A stretch of 64,000 bases of DNA, from the NCBI RefSeq assembly GCF_025766255.1, contig NW_026516685.1, positions 372,001 through 436,000 on the forward strand, given 5' to 3'. The notes below the pieces were generated by a model that was not told the origin of the DNA, made no database searches, and worked only from the letters and a program-made list of their open reading frames with translations. The stretch is from Zychaea mexicana (Eukaryota; Mucoromycota; Mucoromycetes; Mucorales; Lichtheimiaceae). Shown one piece after another: positions 24,664 through 37,200 of the stretch. Both the position numbers and the translations under genes were made by a program. How positions within the stretch are numbered: position 1 is the first letter of the stretch; each line of letters begins with the position of its first letter.

Positions 24664-26112
24664 ATGCTTTTCCATGGAACCTTTGTTCACACACCGAAAC
24701 GAGGCGAATTGGTTATTTTAACAGACACACTACTTGCTGTCGATGAGACGACGGGGCGCATCGCCACTCTCTTGCCTGGTATACCACGTACACAACTCGA
24801 AGCAACAATCCAAACAACACAGCTGCAGCAGCATACACTGACATTATTATCGCCGACTCAATTCATTCTACCGGGATTTATCGATACGCATATCCATGCA
24901 CCACAAATCACCTACGCAGGCACAGGCACCGACGTGCCCCTCATGGTCTGGTTAAACCTATATGCCTTTCCGGCCGAAAAGAAGTTCAAAGACGTCGAAT
25001 GGGCGCGCTACGTTTACCCCAAACTTGTTGATCGATTATTGCGTAACGGCACGACCACAGCCCTGTATTTCGGCTCGCTACATCTGGAGGCCAACAAGGT
25101 TTTAGCCAACACAACCTTAAATGCAGGCCAACGCGCGTTTATCGGCAAAGTGTGCATCGACCAAAATTCGCCAGATGATTATATAGAATCCACCGAGAAT
25201 GCTGTGAGGGACACGGAAGCATTCATCCAATACTGTTTATCATTGGGCCAACGGAAGGAAGAGGGATTGTTGCTGACGCCAGTGGTGACACCAAGGTTTT
25301 TACCGACTTGTTCAATCCCATTGTTGGAACAACTGGGTCAGTTGGCAAAACGATACGATGTGCCAATCCAGTCGCATATTTCTGAATCGTTGGATGAGGT
25401 GGCGTTCGTTCAACAGTTGTATGGCTCAGAAATAAGCGATACTGAAATATTTGATAAAACTGGCTTACTGACACCGCGCACGGTGATGGCTCATGGCGTT
25501 CATTTGAATTACCAAGACACGCAGACGCTTGCACAACGTGGTACGGCGGTCGCTGTGTGTCCTTTGTCCAACGCGTACTTTGCTAATGGGGTGTTTCCTA
25601 GCACGCGATTCAGCTATATTAAACAAGGCCTAGGTACAGACATAGGAGGTGGCTATGCACCGTCGATGTTGAGTTCGATAAGGCATCTGATCACTGCATC
25701 ACGCTATCTTGCAAGCACCGCTGCCGCCGCCGCCGCCGCCCTGCATGGTGCTGGTGCTGATGCTGGTGTTGATAATAGCAACAATCATGCAGGGGTAACA
25801 GCAGCAGCAGCTGCAGCAGCGGATTTAGAGAAGGGCGACATTATCATGGATTGGAGGACTGGGCTCTATATGGCTACACGGGGCGGTGCAGAATGTCTAC
25901 AGATACAAGATCAAGTTGGATCATTTCAGGTTGGCATGTCGTTTGATGCCATTTTGGTCGACGTGGCTGTTTCTGGAACGCCTATCGATCTGTTCCCTGG
26001 CAATGATGATAGATTGGAGGATTACGTGGAAAAGTTCATTAATCTCGGGGACGATAGAAATATTACCAACGTCTGGGTTAATGGTCAAAACGTGCTGTCG
26101 TTATCAAGATAG
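24664..26112 (+). CDS. GUD1: Guanine deaminase
   Basis: Hydrolyses guanine to xanthine and ammonia in purine salvage and catabolism; cytosolic zinc enzyme of the amidohydrolase superfamily. Single exon, 482 residues from the first ATG at 24664 (MLFHGTFVH); the frame stays open a little upstream but has no ATG. Metal ligands are visible in order: HxH in FIDTHIHAPQ (about 24880-24900), His of QSHISES (about 25375), His of MAHGVHLN (about 25490) and Asp of LGTDIGGG (about 25640). The substrate-loop motifs NGTTTALYFG and CPLSNAYF also fit. Odd feature: two alanine runs with a Gly/Asp/Asn linker (25716-25830) inserted after SRYLAS, where most family members are short. Confidence 0.95.
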   Translation: MLFHGTFVHTPKRGELVILTDTLLAVDETTGRIATLLPGIPRTQLEATIQTTQLQQHTLTLLSPTQFILPGFIDTHIHAPQITYAGTGTDVPLMVWLNLYAFPAEKKFKDVEWARYVYPKLVDRLLRNGTTTALYFGSLHLEANKVLANTTLNAGQRAFIGKVCIDQNSPDDYIESTENAVRDTEAFIQYCLSLGQRKEEGLLLTPVVTPRFLPTCSIPLLEQLGQLAKRYDVPIQSHISESLDEVAFVQQLYGSEISDTEIFDKTGLLTPRTVMAHGVHLNYQDTQTLAQRGTAVAVCPLSNAYFANGVFPSTRFSYIKQGLGTDIGGGYAPSMLSSIRHLITASRYLASTAAAAAAALHGAGADAGVDNSNNHAGVTAAAAAAADLEKGDIIMDWRTGLYMATRGGAECLQIQDQVGSFQVGMSFDAILVDVAVSGTPIDLFPGNDDRLEDYVEKFINLGDDRNITNVWVNGQNVLSLSR

Positions 26113-26535
26113 GCAGTATGTAATTACTCTCGTCATAAAAATGTACTACCATGTATACTCTCGACGCCATTCCTGATTTGCCCGCTTATTTCTAAACTGT
26201 GCTATCTCTTTCTACAGACCAGACCATAAGTTCTTTTTTAGTGAATGAACAAGTTTTTATTTTTGTGCGTTATTGATGCGGCGGAAACGGTGGTTAGACG
26301 AGGGATAAACAAGAAAAATCATTCTAAAGAAACTTGTACAACAAAATGTGGAACGATTTGGTTGGTTGGTTGATTGGCTATTTGTTGAGGATGGATTGTT
26401 TGTGATGTGCTTTGTGTTTGTCTGTTTGTGGCGAGAAGTGAGATGGATTTAAATAAAATCTGTACAGTATGTGGGAAAAGAAAAAAGGTGGTGAGGGGAG
26501 AGGAGGGATAGAGGAAGTGCGAAATGAGAAGAAAT
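26113..26535. other. Convergent 3' flanks
   Basis: Guanine deaminase (+) and UDP-glucose dehydrogenase (-) converge here; the stretch holds both 3' UTRs and no gene. Confidence 0.6.
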
Positions 26536-28290
26536 TTATGCAGTTCCAGCAAGCTCGTTCTTGCCAATGACGTTGACCTTGAAACCAATCTCACGCAACT
26601 TGGCAGCGTTGAGCATCAAACGGCCATCGAACAAGAAAGCAGGCTTGTGCATGCCCTGGTAGATCTTGGCATAGTCCAAGTTCTCGTCACGGAACTCGTC
26701 CCACTCGGTCACAATGACGACGGCATCAGCGCCATCAGCAGCCTCATAGGGGGAAGCGCAGATCTGAATATGCTTCTCGACTTCCTTGCGGGTATCAACG
26801 ACACCAGGTTCGCACAAGTCCATGTAGATCTGTTCGTGCTCGACCTTGGGATCATAGATGGCAACACGGGCGTGTTCCTGGATAAAGTCCTTGATCAAGG
26901 TGATGGCAGCAGACTCACGGGTGTCACCAGTATCCTTCTTGAAAGCGAAACCCAAGACAGCGATCTTCTTATTGGTGATGGTGTTAAACAAGGTCGAGAT
27001 GATCTTGCGGACGAAACGCTTCTTTTGGTATTCGTTCATGATCACGACCTGCTTCCAGTAGGCAGCAACCTCGGGCAGGTTCAATTGTTCGGACAGATAG
27101 ACCAAGTTCAAAATGTCCTTTTGGAAGCACGAGCCACCGAAACCGACGGATGCCTTCAAGAACTTGGAGCCAAGACGCGAGTCGCGGCCGCATGCAAAGG
27201 CGACTTCGTCGACATCGGCACCAGTGGCCTCACAGATGGCAGACAAGGCGTTGACGGACGAGATACGCTGGGCCAACATGGCATTGGCAGCCTAATTTAT
27301 CATACACAAGTAGTGATTATTAGCGAACTATTGCACATATCTGTAATCGTGCCAAGACCAGCCCATTCCACCCCTACTTGCACACAATGATCCACTGTTC
27401 CCTGTCAAATAGACTTACCAACTTGGACAGTTCAGACGACCACAAGTTGGTGGTAATGCAGCGCTCACGGGGGACCCAGTTGGCATAGACATCGACCAAT
27501 GCGGTCTGAGCAGCAATGCCTTCTTCGGTCTGCAAGGCACCGATCAAGACACGATCGGGGGCGAACAAGTCGTCGATGGCGGTACCCTCAGCCAAGAATT
27601 CAGGGTTAGAGAGGATCTGGAACGAGACCTCGGGGGTGGAGTTGGCTTCCAAAATGGTGCGCATGCTCTGAGCAGTGCGACAAGGGACGGTGGACTTCTC
27701 AACGACAATCTTGGAGCTCTTTGCGACCTCAGCAATACGGCGGGTAGCGCTCTCAACATAACTACAAACATACACGCATGGTGTCAAAATTCTATCTGTG
27801 TCCCACTGCCAGTATCCTTCCTCTCTTTCCCCATTACTAGAAAACCCCCCCCCCACCCCTATTCATATGATAAGATAAAACTTACGCCAAATCAGCAGCC
27901 ATACCAGCACCCATACCGGACTTCTTGGTGGGGGTGTTGACGGAGACAAAGATGAGGTCAGCCTCCTGGATGGCGGAATCAACATCAGTAGAGAAGAACA
28001 AGTTCTTGCCACGGCGGTCAAAGACGACTTCTTCAAGACCGGGCTCGTAGATGGGGAGCTTGTCCGAGTTCCAAGCTTCAATACGGGCGGGATTCACATC
28101 AACAATGGTGACCTTGATGTCATGGCACTTGTAAGCGATGACAGCGCAGGTGGGACCGCCTTTAAATTTTTGTTTTCAATTGGTTGTTTTTAGTACTCGT
28201 ACTACCACCACAGCTACTAGACATTTCAATCGATAATCACTTACCGACATAGCCGGCACCGATACAGCAGATATTCTTGACAGCAACCAT
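26536..28290 (-). CDS. UDP-glucose 6-dehydrogenase
   Basis: Oxidises UDP-glucose twice with NAD+ to UDP-glucuronate, the precursor of glucuronic-acid polymers and UDP-xylose. Exons: 28245-28290, 27886-28159, 27419-27761, 26536-27291; 472 residues. Signatures in order: NAD-binding [68 protein letters not shown], catalytic-cysteine motif [10 protein letters not shown] (about 27120), and the C-terminal UDP-binding domain with [17 protein letters not shown]. All key residues are present and the length is near that of animal and plant enzymes. The presence of this enzyme fits a mucoromycete with glucuronate-rich walls, though basidiomycetes also have it. Confidence 0.97.
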
Positions 28291-29456
28291 GGTTGTTCTT
28301 TATGTTCGCTAAGGGACTGTGTGAGTGTGTGTTGGAAGAAGTGGATAGGTAGAAGAGAAGAGAAGAAGAGAAAAAAGAAAAAGGGATTAAATTGGTTTCG
28401 ATGGTGTTTAAATATAAGGTTTGTGCTCATTGGCAAGCTGTTGGCAGGGCAATCAATCGCCGACTCAAACATGGCTACCGTAAAAGGAAATCAGGATCGC
28501 CGGTTTGTGTGATACGATGCGCAGGCCGGCTATTTTGTGTGGGTAAGGGATTGGTCTCACATCATTCTGTTTCCTAGAAACCAAAATAAGAATAATCCGA
28601 TACATTATCTCTCTGTAGGCCTAGGTCCACAGCAGCGCACATCTGCATGCCCTACTTTGTACTTACTGCTACATGACAGTGCATACGCATCGCTCGCTCG
28701 CTCGACAAGTCAATTGAACACGTGTATTCAGCCACATTCGAGATTAGCTTCCAATCGAAACCTACAAGCCGTTACTCGTGGCCCCTTTCCCCTGTTTCCT
28801 CTCTATCTGTCTAATCTTTTTTCTTGAGTCTATCTAGAAACGCCTCTATATTTTTTATATATTATTCGTTTGTTTACTTTTTAATTTTCGCAGATCAACA
28901 AGCGATGATACATAACAGAAGGATTTCTGCACGCTCTGGCTGCTGCTGCTGCTGTAATATCTTTAGTTTCCACTCCCTGCCCTCTTGTATAAACAGACAT
29001 TGTATGTATGTTTTTGCCTCTCGCTCAATGTTTTAAAAATAGATAAGCGCCACTCTGGCCAGCCCTCTGAAACCAGGATTATATACTGTGTACGTAAGAT
29101 ATCGGGTCTGATAAAAAACAAAGCCAATGATCGATCAATCCCCGCTTCTGCATCCCGTCGGGATGACGAGGGGGGGAGGGGCAAGTGGTAAATAGTGGGG
29201 GTGTGCCGGTGCGGCGAGTTTTTTTTAGTGCTACTTGTTAGAAACCACGCTCATCTTATTATATAAATTGCCTTTTAAGCTCAAAAACATTATTTTTGGT
29301 ATCGTTGTTTTTTTTACAAGAACAACGAAAAGTTAAATATAAATACTACACAAAATAGTGTATATTTACGAAGAAAGGTGCTTGTTGCAATATATTTATT
29401 GCGTATCTTTCTTGTATCATTATCACTACTTTATTATAAATATTATTTTGTTTCAA
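28291..29456. other. Intergenic, no gene seen
   Basis: Upstream of UDP-glucose dehydrogenase and downstream of the LITAF gene. Purine-rich 28320-28390 on the plus strand corresponds to the pyrimidine-rich 5' leader of the dehydrogenase. No other signal. Confidence 0.5.
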
Positions 29457-30831
29457 TCATAGCTTTGAATGTCTCCCGATATTCGTACCACAGGCTGGAC
29501 AATAATGGACCACATCTTGAAAGAAACGGTTGTGAGTATGTGCTGCATATCCCACCTGTTTAAACACCCCATTTATACTTCTTAATGCGGGTATATAATC
29601 CTTTTAACTTCATCATAACCATCAAGGCCTTCCCCGCACCAAGTTGTAGTAGTAGCGAGTAATATGAAGTTTATACCTTTGAAGTATTTTACATAGAATG
29701 GTACCCAGAACAAAAACACCGTGCACATGAATCTATGGATGAACAAAAAATATATTCACGATTGTCTTAGTTAGCATCTGCCCTATCTCTACCCTTCCAT
29801 AACATTAGGATTGATAATGTGCCACGTTCTTCTATGTCGCACCACAACTCTTACAGTATAAATGCTACGAGCCAGGTTAATGCGCCTAGACGATACCGAA
29901 TTCGCGACTGGACCCATTTCTCACAGGTAGGACAAAACACCTGCATTTCAAAGTCCGGTAAAGACTGATCCTCCATCATGGCTCCACGCGCTCGTCGGAT
30001 ACGCCACGAATGTCCAATACTCGGATTGCTTGATCCTTGTCGCACGCGTGGTCGTCTGGAGAAGAACGACGCTCGTCGCTCTCCATCCTGTTGTTCTTGT
30101 TCCTCTTCTTGTTGAAGCTCTCGCCGATGCTTTTGATACATTCTTTGATATCGTCGCTGTCTTTGTTGCTCCTGTTCCTCCTGTCGTTGTTGTTGTTGCT
30201 GGCTGATAAAAGTGTCATGCTGTAAGTGATTAGTGGCAGAATCACCAGAACGGGCGGAATTTAAAGAATGATCATCATTTTCATTAGCATCATTGTTACT
30301 ACTGCTGTTGCGGTGGAGCCTATAGGAAACAGGTGTGCCGATATGATAGTGTTGTAATCGCACAGACATGCCTGACTCGGCGGTCATTGAAGGGGCATTT
30401 CGTGGGGTCATGCCGGAACACGCGGATCTAAAGGAAGCCCTAGTGTTGTCTTGAACAACGTCGTCATCGTCGTCGTCCTGTGACGACGATGAAGTGGATT
30501 GTATGCTGTGTCTTTGTTGTTGTTGTTGTTGTTGGTGGTGACGATCATTGTATGGATGTTGCTGAGGGGTATGTTGTTTAACATATCTATTGTTGTTGAT
30601 GTTGCGACCCCTACTGCTGCTGGCACCATATGTGCCATAAGTATTATCTGCTACTGTTATTGCTAGCCCTCCTGCTGCTGTTTGTCTTTCCTCGGTCGTC
30701 ATGTTTGTATGATGCCCACTGTCTGCACGTTCCCGTTTACTCCGTCGACGTCGGTATTTGTGTACGATCGAAGACACAAGTCGATCTGGAAATAGAAAAC
30801 TCCTTGATCCTCTTGATTGTGTCGCATCCAT
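29457..30831 (-). CDS. LITAF-domain protein with long disordered N-terminus
   Basis: 372 residues from exons 29855-30831, 29677-29732 and 29457-29542. The C-terminal about 85 residues form a LITAF-like zinc-binding membrane domain: first CxxC in VFCPTCEKWVQSR, then a hydrophobic stretch (LGALTWLVAFI / LFMCTVFLFWVPF), then the second knuckle VVHYCPACGTNIG. LITAF domains insert monotopically into endosomal or lysosomal membranes, with the two CxxC knuckles joining one zinc. The N-terminal about 290 residues are low complexity (Gln, Ser, Asn, Arg runs), which is unusual as most LITAF proteins are short with PPxY-type tails. The second intron's acceptor (ATGCAG, 29543) is chosen because it keeps both the frame and the second CxxC; an acceptor 12 nt earlier breaks the frame. 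Confidence 0.88.
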
Positions 30832-33030
30832 TGTTTTTTTTTGTTGTGATATAGTGCCGTTGCTGCTGCTATTAGTATATGTGGATGAAGACTGCGGTAC
30901 GTGTGTGTGTGTGTGTGCGGGTTGTGGTGTATAATATCTGGTGAAAAGGGTGAAAAAAAAAGGAGACGAAAAAGAAAGAGGAGAGTGTCACAGCCAGCAA
31001 ACAAGTACTTCGCCAGAACGGAAAGAGTTTGTGAGAGAAAGGGAAAAGAAAGGGAGAGGGCTTACACAGGTTGTTTATATATGTAGTGTCATGCCGTGTA
31101 CTGTGTGTGTCTTTATATGGTCTCAATCGCACATAGCTTATGTACCGGTACATGGAACAATCCGCCCAACGGTTCCCCTTGTGATCTTTCTTTTTCTCTC
31201 CTCAAGAACGTGACTTCACGAGCACACACGCTGCTGCATCATCTAGTAAACGCTATGCATATCACCCATCATTGGTCGTCATCATCATCACCATCGTCGG
31301 CATCATTAGTATCCCTGCTCTCTCCTCAACCTCACACAAGGATTCCTCTCCCGGAACACCAAGAGAGTCGCTGTTACTGTTGTCATGGCGTCTATTGTAA
31401 CAACGGAGCACTTGGGTACTGATTGTTTTTGTTGTTTGTACACCCTTTTATGGAACGATTCTTGTGTATCCCGAACAAAGAGGGACACACACCCGTAAAC
31501 AGAAGCTATGTAAACAAAACCAAGACAGATAAAGAGCACGCTGGGGCCCTCCGTTGAGACTCTTTCTTTTGTTTAATTAACACATGAAAGAGACAAAGAG
31601 AGAGAGAGAGAGAAAAGGTCTGATGATGACACACACACACACACACACACACCAATGAAGATAATGATGAGGGCTATTTTCCCCGCACTATCGGAAAATC
31701 ACACAACACACACCTTTCAAGCTTAAATGAAAATGATTTAATATGTGGAATGATCTACGCCTTTTTTGATTGACGAAGGTCACCTGCATCTAGACTTGTT
31801 ATACGCTGTTGCATTACTGGAAAGATTGGAATCACGTGGTGTCTTGTTCCGCCTTTCAGACACGTAAATGTTTTGTACACAGACAGCCAGTATGTGATAA
31901 ACAATAGCGTAGCAACTTCGTCATAAACAACAATCAAGTACATTTAGAAACAATCTATTTCTCTAATAGATAAAACCCTGAGTGGTATCTCTGTAATAAT
32001 TACAAAAATAAAGACTTGTCTTAAAACTGATCATCGATATATTATTTAATACTTTTCCACCAAGTTCTCCTGAAACTAATGATCTCTATCTGTTTCCCTT
32101 TGTTAACAAGTAAAGAAGTGACGGCTCTAGTAGAAGACGGCGGCTGTCATAGCATCGTAACTTTTTTTACTTTCGATAGGTGGGCCTTCGTCAGGGTTAA
32201 GCAAAACCATATAGCAAAAGGAGGTGGCGTCATTGTTAATAGTTGTGTTTCATAAGAAGGGTATCCCTTCGTACTCCTATGAGAGCAGAAAGATCCTGTT
32301 ATATCTATGGAGCTGCTGGTTTATTCGCGGCTCTTTGTATTCTGACGGATATGTCTCTCTGTTCATCTGCTAAACGAGCGAGAATTGGCCAAAGAAGATG
32401 GGCTCTTTAACAATGTTACAACATTTTTACGTGTACATACTAGTAGTGATGATCTATAATGGTGCTATGATACATTGTGAAGGCCTACGGCGGAGGAGGC
32501 TCGGACTTACCCAATTTGTATGAATTTCTTTGTTGGTTCCAGCTACCAACAACAACAACACACCATCTGAATGAGGACGACACCGATCGCTTAAAATCAA
32601 AAAGAGCCTTTAAAGCAAAATCGTATATATTCCCGGCGTTTTGCGAAGCTAGGACTTTCCTACAAGCCGTCTTCAACGATAAATTCGACACTCTATCAAA
32701 TGTTGTTACTGTTAAAAAAATTAAGAAGAGAAAAAATATACTTGCTGTTTCCAAACATGACTAAAGATGACGCGGAAAGCGATTTCTCATACAAAAGATG
32801 CCATGACGACTTTACCAGTTGCAGCGACAAGACTTTTTACGATGCAAGAATGAATGAGACGAGTAAAAGAATAATGATCACAACAGACAGAAGAGAAAAG
32901 GCTCCATGCATTAATGTTGCCACTGATCAATCAAAGTGCTTGTGCCAAACTGTTGTTAGAAGAGATTGAGCTTTGAATACTATTTCATGCATTCCACTGA
33001 ACAAGCAAATGCTAGTAGATGTTCTGACTA
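30832..33030. other. Intergenic with microsatellites; no gene recognised
   Basis: Contains (GA)n at about 31592-31613 and (CA)n at about 31629-31652. Overlapping plus-strand frames at 32477-32764 and 32700-32969 look locally protein-like, but I recognise no family and no splice model joins them. Confidence 0.45.
31629..31652. repeat. (CA)n microsatellite
   Basis: Uninterrupted CA dinucleotide run, with an adjacent (GA)n run near 31592-31613. Likely length-variable. Confidence 0.95.
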
Positions 33031-33700
33031 CAGTAGGCCCCCGTTTTTTGCAGTAGCAAAAAGTGGGGAACTGCAAAAAGTGAGGATGGGTATAAGGGTG
33101 TTACACAGGCTGACTATAGCTTGGCCTATCAAGTGTCAATTATGTAAACCAATTAAGGAACATCAGTACTTCATTGAGGTTACTTTTACATTGCAACTTT
33201 AAATAAAAAGACCTAATTCTTTTTGCAATTGTTTTATACACACTATTCACACCATACATCATCATGACAAAAGGAAAATCATAGGAAAAGCTTACTGACG
33301 AAATAATGAAGCAGCCTATCTCAGTATTATATCACCATAGAAAATGCACTACACAAATCTAGTAGGTGCAGTCATGACTAACTGCACTAACAGTGAATCA
33401 AACAATGCAGACGAAGTTGCACTTAGCCAGATAAATGATTATATAAGCCTTATTTATAGTGCCAATAACCTTGTGAACTTCACTTATGACGCAGATCCAG
33501 CAGAGGAAATTGCAGCTGTTAATCCGCTGCTGTGCGATGAAGAAATTGTTAGTGCTGTTCTTAATGAAAGAATAGCTGATGATGATGTTGTTGACAACGG
33601 CAACGAAGATGCTAGCATGGCTGTTTCATCTGAACCTGTTACACCAGTATATAGTTTGCAAGAAAAAACAAGAATGCTAGAAAAAACAACTAGTATTTAG
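33031..33700 (+). mobile_element. Degenerate pogo/Tigger-like DNA transposon remnant
   Basis: Directly after a TA dinucleotide (33029-33030) comes a CAGTAGGCCCCCG start, the form of a pogo/Tigger terminal inverted repeat, followed by two near-copies of GCAAAAAGTG. About 230 bp inside, a broken open frame resembling a transposase start (MTKGKS, stop, EKLTDEIMKQP) is followed by an open frame (33344-33700) whose acidic PLLCDEEIVSAVLNE and VYSLQEKTRMLEK segments resemble the C-terminal tail of Tigger/jerky DDE transposases. The catalytic DDE core is absent, so this looks like an internally deleted, non-autonomous copy. I cannot find the 3' inverted repeat. Assignment rests on the terminal motif and tail composition and is tentative. 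Confidence 0.45.
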
Positions 33701-34287
33701 ATGCCCCAGAACATCAAAACGTCTGGAATGAACTCAGGATTTTTTGTGTGCTGTGTTCGACAACAGCAAATGGATGGAGAGAGTGATACAAATTTATTTC
33801 TCACAATCTGGATAGACACATATTTACAATATGCAATGATTTTTAAAGCTGTCGAATACTAGATATAGCAATCACCATTGCCAATTTAGACAAAATGGAT
33901 GATGTAGAGAGAATGCTATGGAAAGATTGTACGAACTGCCCGGGTGTGTGTGAGTGTGTTCAGAGAGATGCATCATGAGTATAACATCTGCTTTAATGCA
34001 AACTTTACGAGATTTACGATGAGCGAGCCAGAGCCCAAAGAAATGGAAAACTATTTTGGAAAAATAACGATCTGCGTCCTTTTTATTTATTGACAGCGGA
34101 TCTGCTGCAGGAACCACGTGGCTGCCTCTCAGGCACGGAACTCGATACAAAGGTTACCAAATACTTATCGACATACTGCTTGTCTCTGCTTGTTTGGTTG
34201 TAGTTTTTTATATATAAAAAGAGAGGGAGAAAAGGGGGGTTGGGGTAAAGAAAAGAGTAGTACTATATGTATAATGTATATAAAGAA
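33701..34287. other. 3' flank of the LUFS/WD40 gene
   Basis: No coding signal. Holds the 3' UTR of the minus-strand LUFS/WD40 gene and possibly the lost end of the transposon remnant. Confidence 0.4.
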
Positions 34288-37200
34288 TCATAAGGTCCAC
34301 AGCATTAAATTTTCTTTGGCGTGATTGCTGGCAGATGCAACAACCTGGGTATTGTCCACAACTGCACATGCGATGCCTGCTATTGTTCCTGATTGTGAGC
34401 CTGCACGCTTTGGTTGGGCGCCGCCTGCTGAAATGCCACATTCCCAAATATAGATCGCCTCGTACTCGCCATACACAACCCTCATTTTATCCGACATGTC
34501 CCCTCGCGTGAACGCGCAGCTGTTGACCTTGGCCTGTATCGACTGGGCCGAAATCATCTTCCAGTGCAATGTATCATAAAGTGCAATAAGTCCTTCGGAT
34601 GCCGTGACAAGATAGTTGCCGTCCTGTGACCAATCCACGGAGCAGATGTATTTTGAGTCTTCGGTATGGATCGTCTTGATGCCTTCGGACGCCCCACTGC
34701 TGCCTGATTTGGCCGAAGCGAGATCGACTAGGAAGAGCTGACTTCCGTTGGCACAGGCGACCATGTTGCCTTCGCGGGGATGGAACCGCAGTGGGTTTTG
34801 GGAGTATGCCATGTTCGACATTGGCTATGTGTCATCATTCATATCTAGCTTTTAGCCTTTTTTTTCTTTTCGTAATTTGCAAGCACACACCCATTTTCTC
34901 TTTTCTGCGACGCAAACGTTACTTACCAGTTTTAAGGTCTTTTCGCATTTTGAGGAGTTGATATTCCATACATTGAGCTCACCCTCTGCATCCAACGAAC
35001 AAATGATATCCTGTCGACCTGGCGCAAAATCCACAGCGGTAATCGACGTCCGGCCCGTAAACTTGACAATCTCTTTGGCAGAAGCCGCACTTCCATTCAA
35101 CACGGCGCCGACATCCCACACCCGTATACTCTTATCCATCGATCCTGTCGCGACCCAATTGCGATCATCCAGACTCCAACGCACACAATTAATATTGTTC
35201 GTATGGCCTTCCAACGCACTCAGTTTCCTTCGGTCTTGCACACCCCAAATCATGACGCGCTTGTCCTGCCCTGCACTTGCCAAATACTGTCCATTCGGAG
35301 AAAAGGCGCACGTCAGTACTTTGCTCGTGTGACCTTGCAGTTCTCCGTGTAGCTGTAATAAGGGTCCCGAGGTCGGTAATGTCAAAGAATTGTCTACGCC
35401 AGTAATGTTGCCCATGGTGGCTATAAAACTACTCCCGAAACCATCCAAATCGTTGCCATCGCCAATCATGAAGCCTTGATCAGCGCCATCTTCGGTGCCT
35501 GCAAAAATGTCATTCAAGTCCGACACGTCGCTCATCATGAATCGCTCCAAGTCAAATGACATTGGCGGTTGAGCTTGAGCTTGAGCTACTTGTGCTTGAG
35601 CCGCTTGTGCTTGTGCAGCGGCAGCATTGTTATTACCAGCTGGTGTAGAGTTCGGTGGTAATGCACCTGCTACCGTTGCGGGTGATTGCATTGTTTCGGT
35701 TTTAACATTTGACATACTTGGTGACGAGTCCATTTCTATATTTGGATTCCATGCCATTCTTTGCTGTTGTTGTTGATTTGGTATCTGTTGTTGCTGTTGT
35801 TGAGGCGTAGTTTGTTGTTGTGATAATTGTTGAGGCGTGGAGCGAGGTTGTGGTGTCTGTTTTCCAGGAGGATTACTTCGATTGGCTTGTGGTGAAGTGC
35901 TTGCTTTCACGTCTTGCTGGGGAGGAAACGCTGCGCGTTGCTGTTGAGGAGTTGTTTGCTGTTGTTGTTGTTGTTGTTGCTGAGGTAATCTTCCCTGCAT
36001 TTGCATAGCAGGTGATTCCTGTGCGTTGTTTCGTCCTTGAAGTACACTTTGCGGGCTACCAACATTGTTCATTTGCGGGGATTGGTGGGTGAGGGGTGTG
36101 CTAGGTTCGTTATCGGGATTGGGGCGGGGTCGTTTGGAAGGATGGCCTTGAGCTTGCTGCTGCTGCTGCTGCTGCTGCTGTTGCTGCTGTTGTTGTTGTT
36201 GCTGAGCTTGTTGGGCCTGTTGTTGAGGAGTAAGTTGCTGTTGTTGTCGCATCATCTGTTGCTGCATTTGCTGTTGATACGCTGCCATGGCGGCCGCATT
36301 GTTTCGAGGTTTACCCGGATCCTGTGGAGATCCAGCAACAGCCATCGGCATGGGTTGGGTCGTAGTAGCAGCCATGGTGGCAGGATTCATGTTGGGAGGC
36401 ATGCCTTGTGATTGCATATGTTGTTGCATATGATGCTGCTGCTGCTGCTGTTGTTGTTGCTGCTGTGCTAACCGACGTTGGTTGAAGAGGAGCCTCTGTT
36501 GATATTGATGTCGTTGAAATAATTGCTTATTGGACGTTTAGTCTCTTTTATGCTCCTTGTTAAATCCCCCCCACCCCTCACCAAACTATTCAAAAAGATC
36601 AATGTTCGTTTTACCTGTTGATGTTGTGTCAGGTTTGAAGGCATCTGGCCTTTGCTCATCATTTGCTGTGCAATCATAAGGTTCATTGCTAATTCATACA
36701 GTTATTAGTAACTTATGACGGGAACAAGACCCCACTCCAACTTTTTTAGACAACTTACCATCACCATTGAATGGAGCACTCCCCATCACATTCGGATTCT
36801 GCATATTGCCCACCATTTGTCCTGGCACACCAGGACCTGTCAATCCCATTGCCGCTGGATTCCCTACAGCTCGTGGTTGTCCATTCCCTATTGAATACAC
36901 TCTATTGCGTCAAAACAAACAGATATACACACTCCAAACTATGGTTACTACTGTTCTTCTCCCGAAATGGGTTGCGTACCTGGTTGTGACATGGCAAAAC
37001 TCCGTCCAGTGGCATCCATCGCGTGCTGTGGTATCTGTTGTGGCGGATGAGGAGGCTGTGATTGTGATGGTGCTTGGACCTGACCAGGCTGTTGTTGTGG
37101 AGTACCGGATGGCTGTTGTTGCTGTTGTTGTTGAGGATGCTGCTGTTGCTGTTGTTGTTGTTGTTGCTGCTGCTGTTGTTGTTGTGCTTGTTGAGCCTGC

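Noticed and set aside
26524..27390. 288-codon plus-strand frame over UDP-glucose dehydrogenase
   Set aside because: Shadow of the strongly codon-biased minus-strand gene; no motif of its own.
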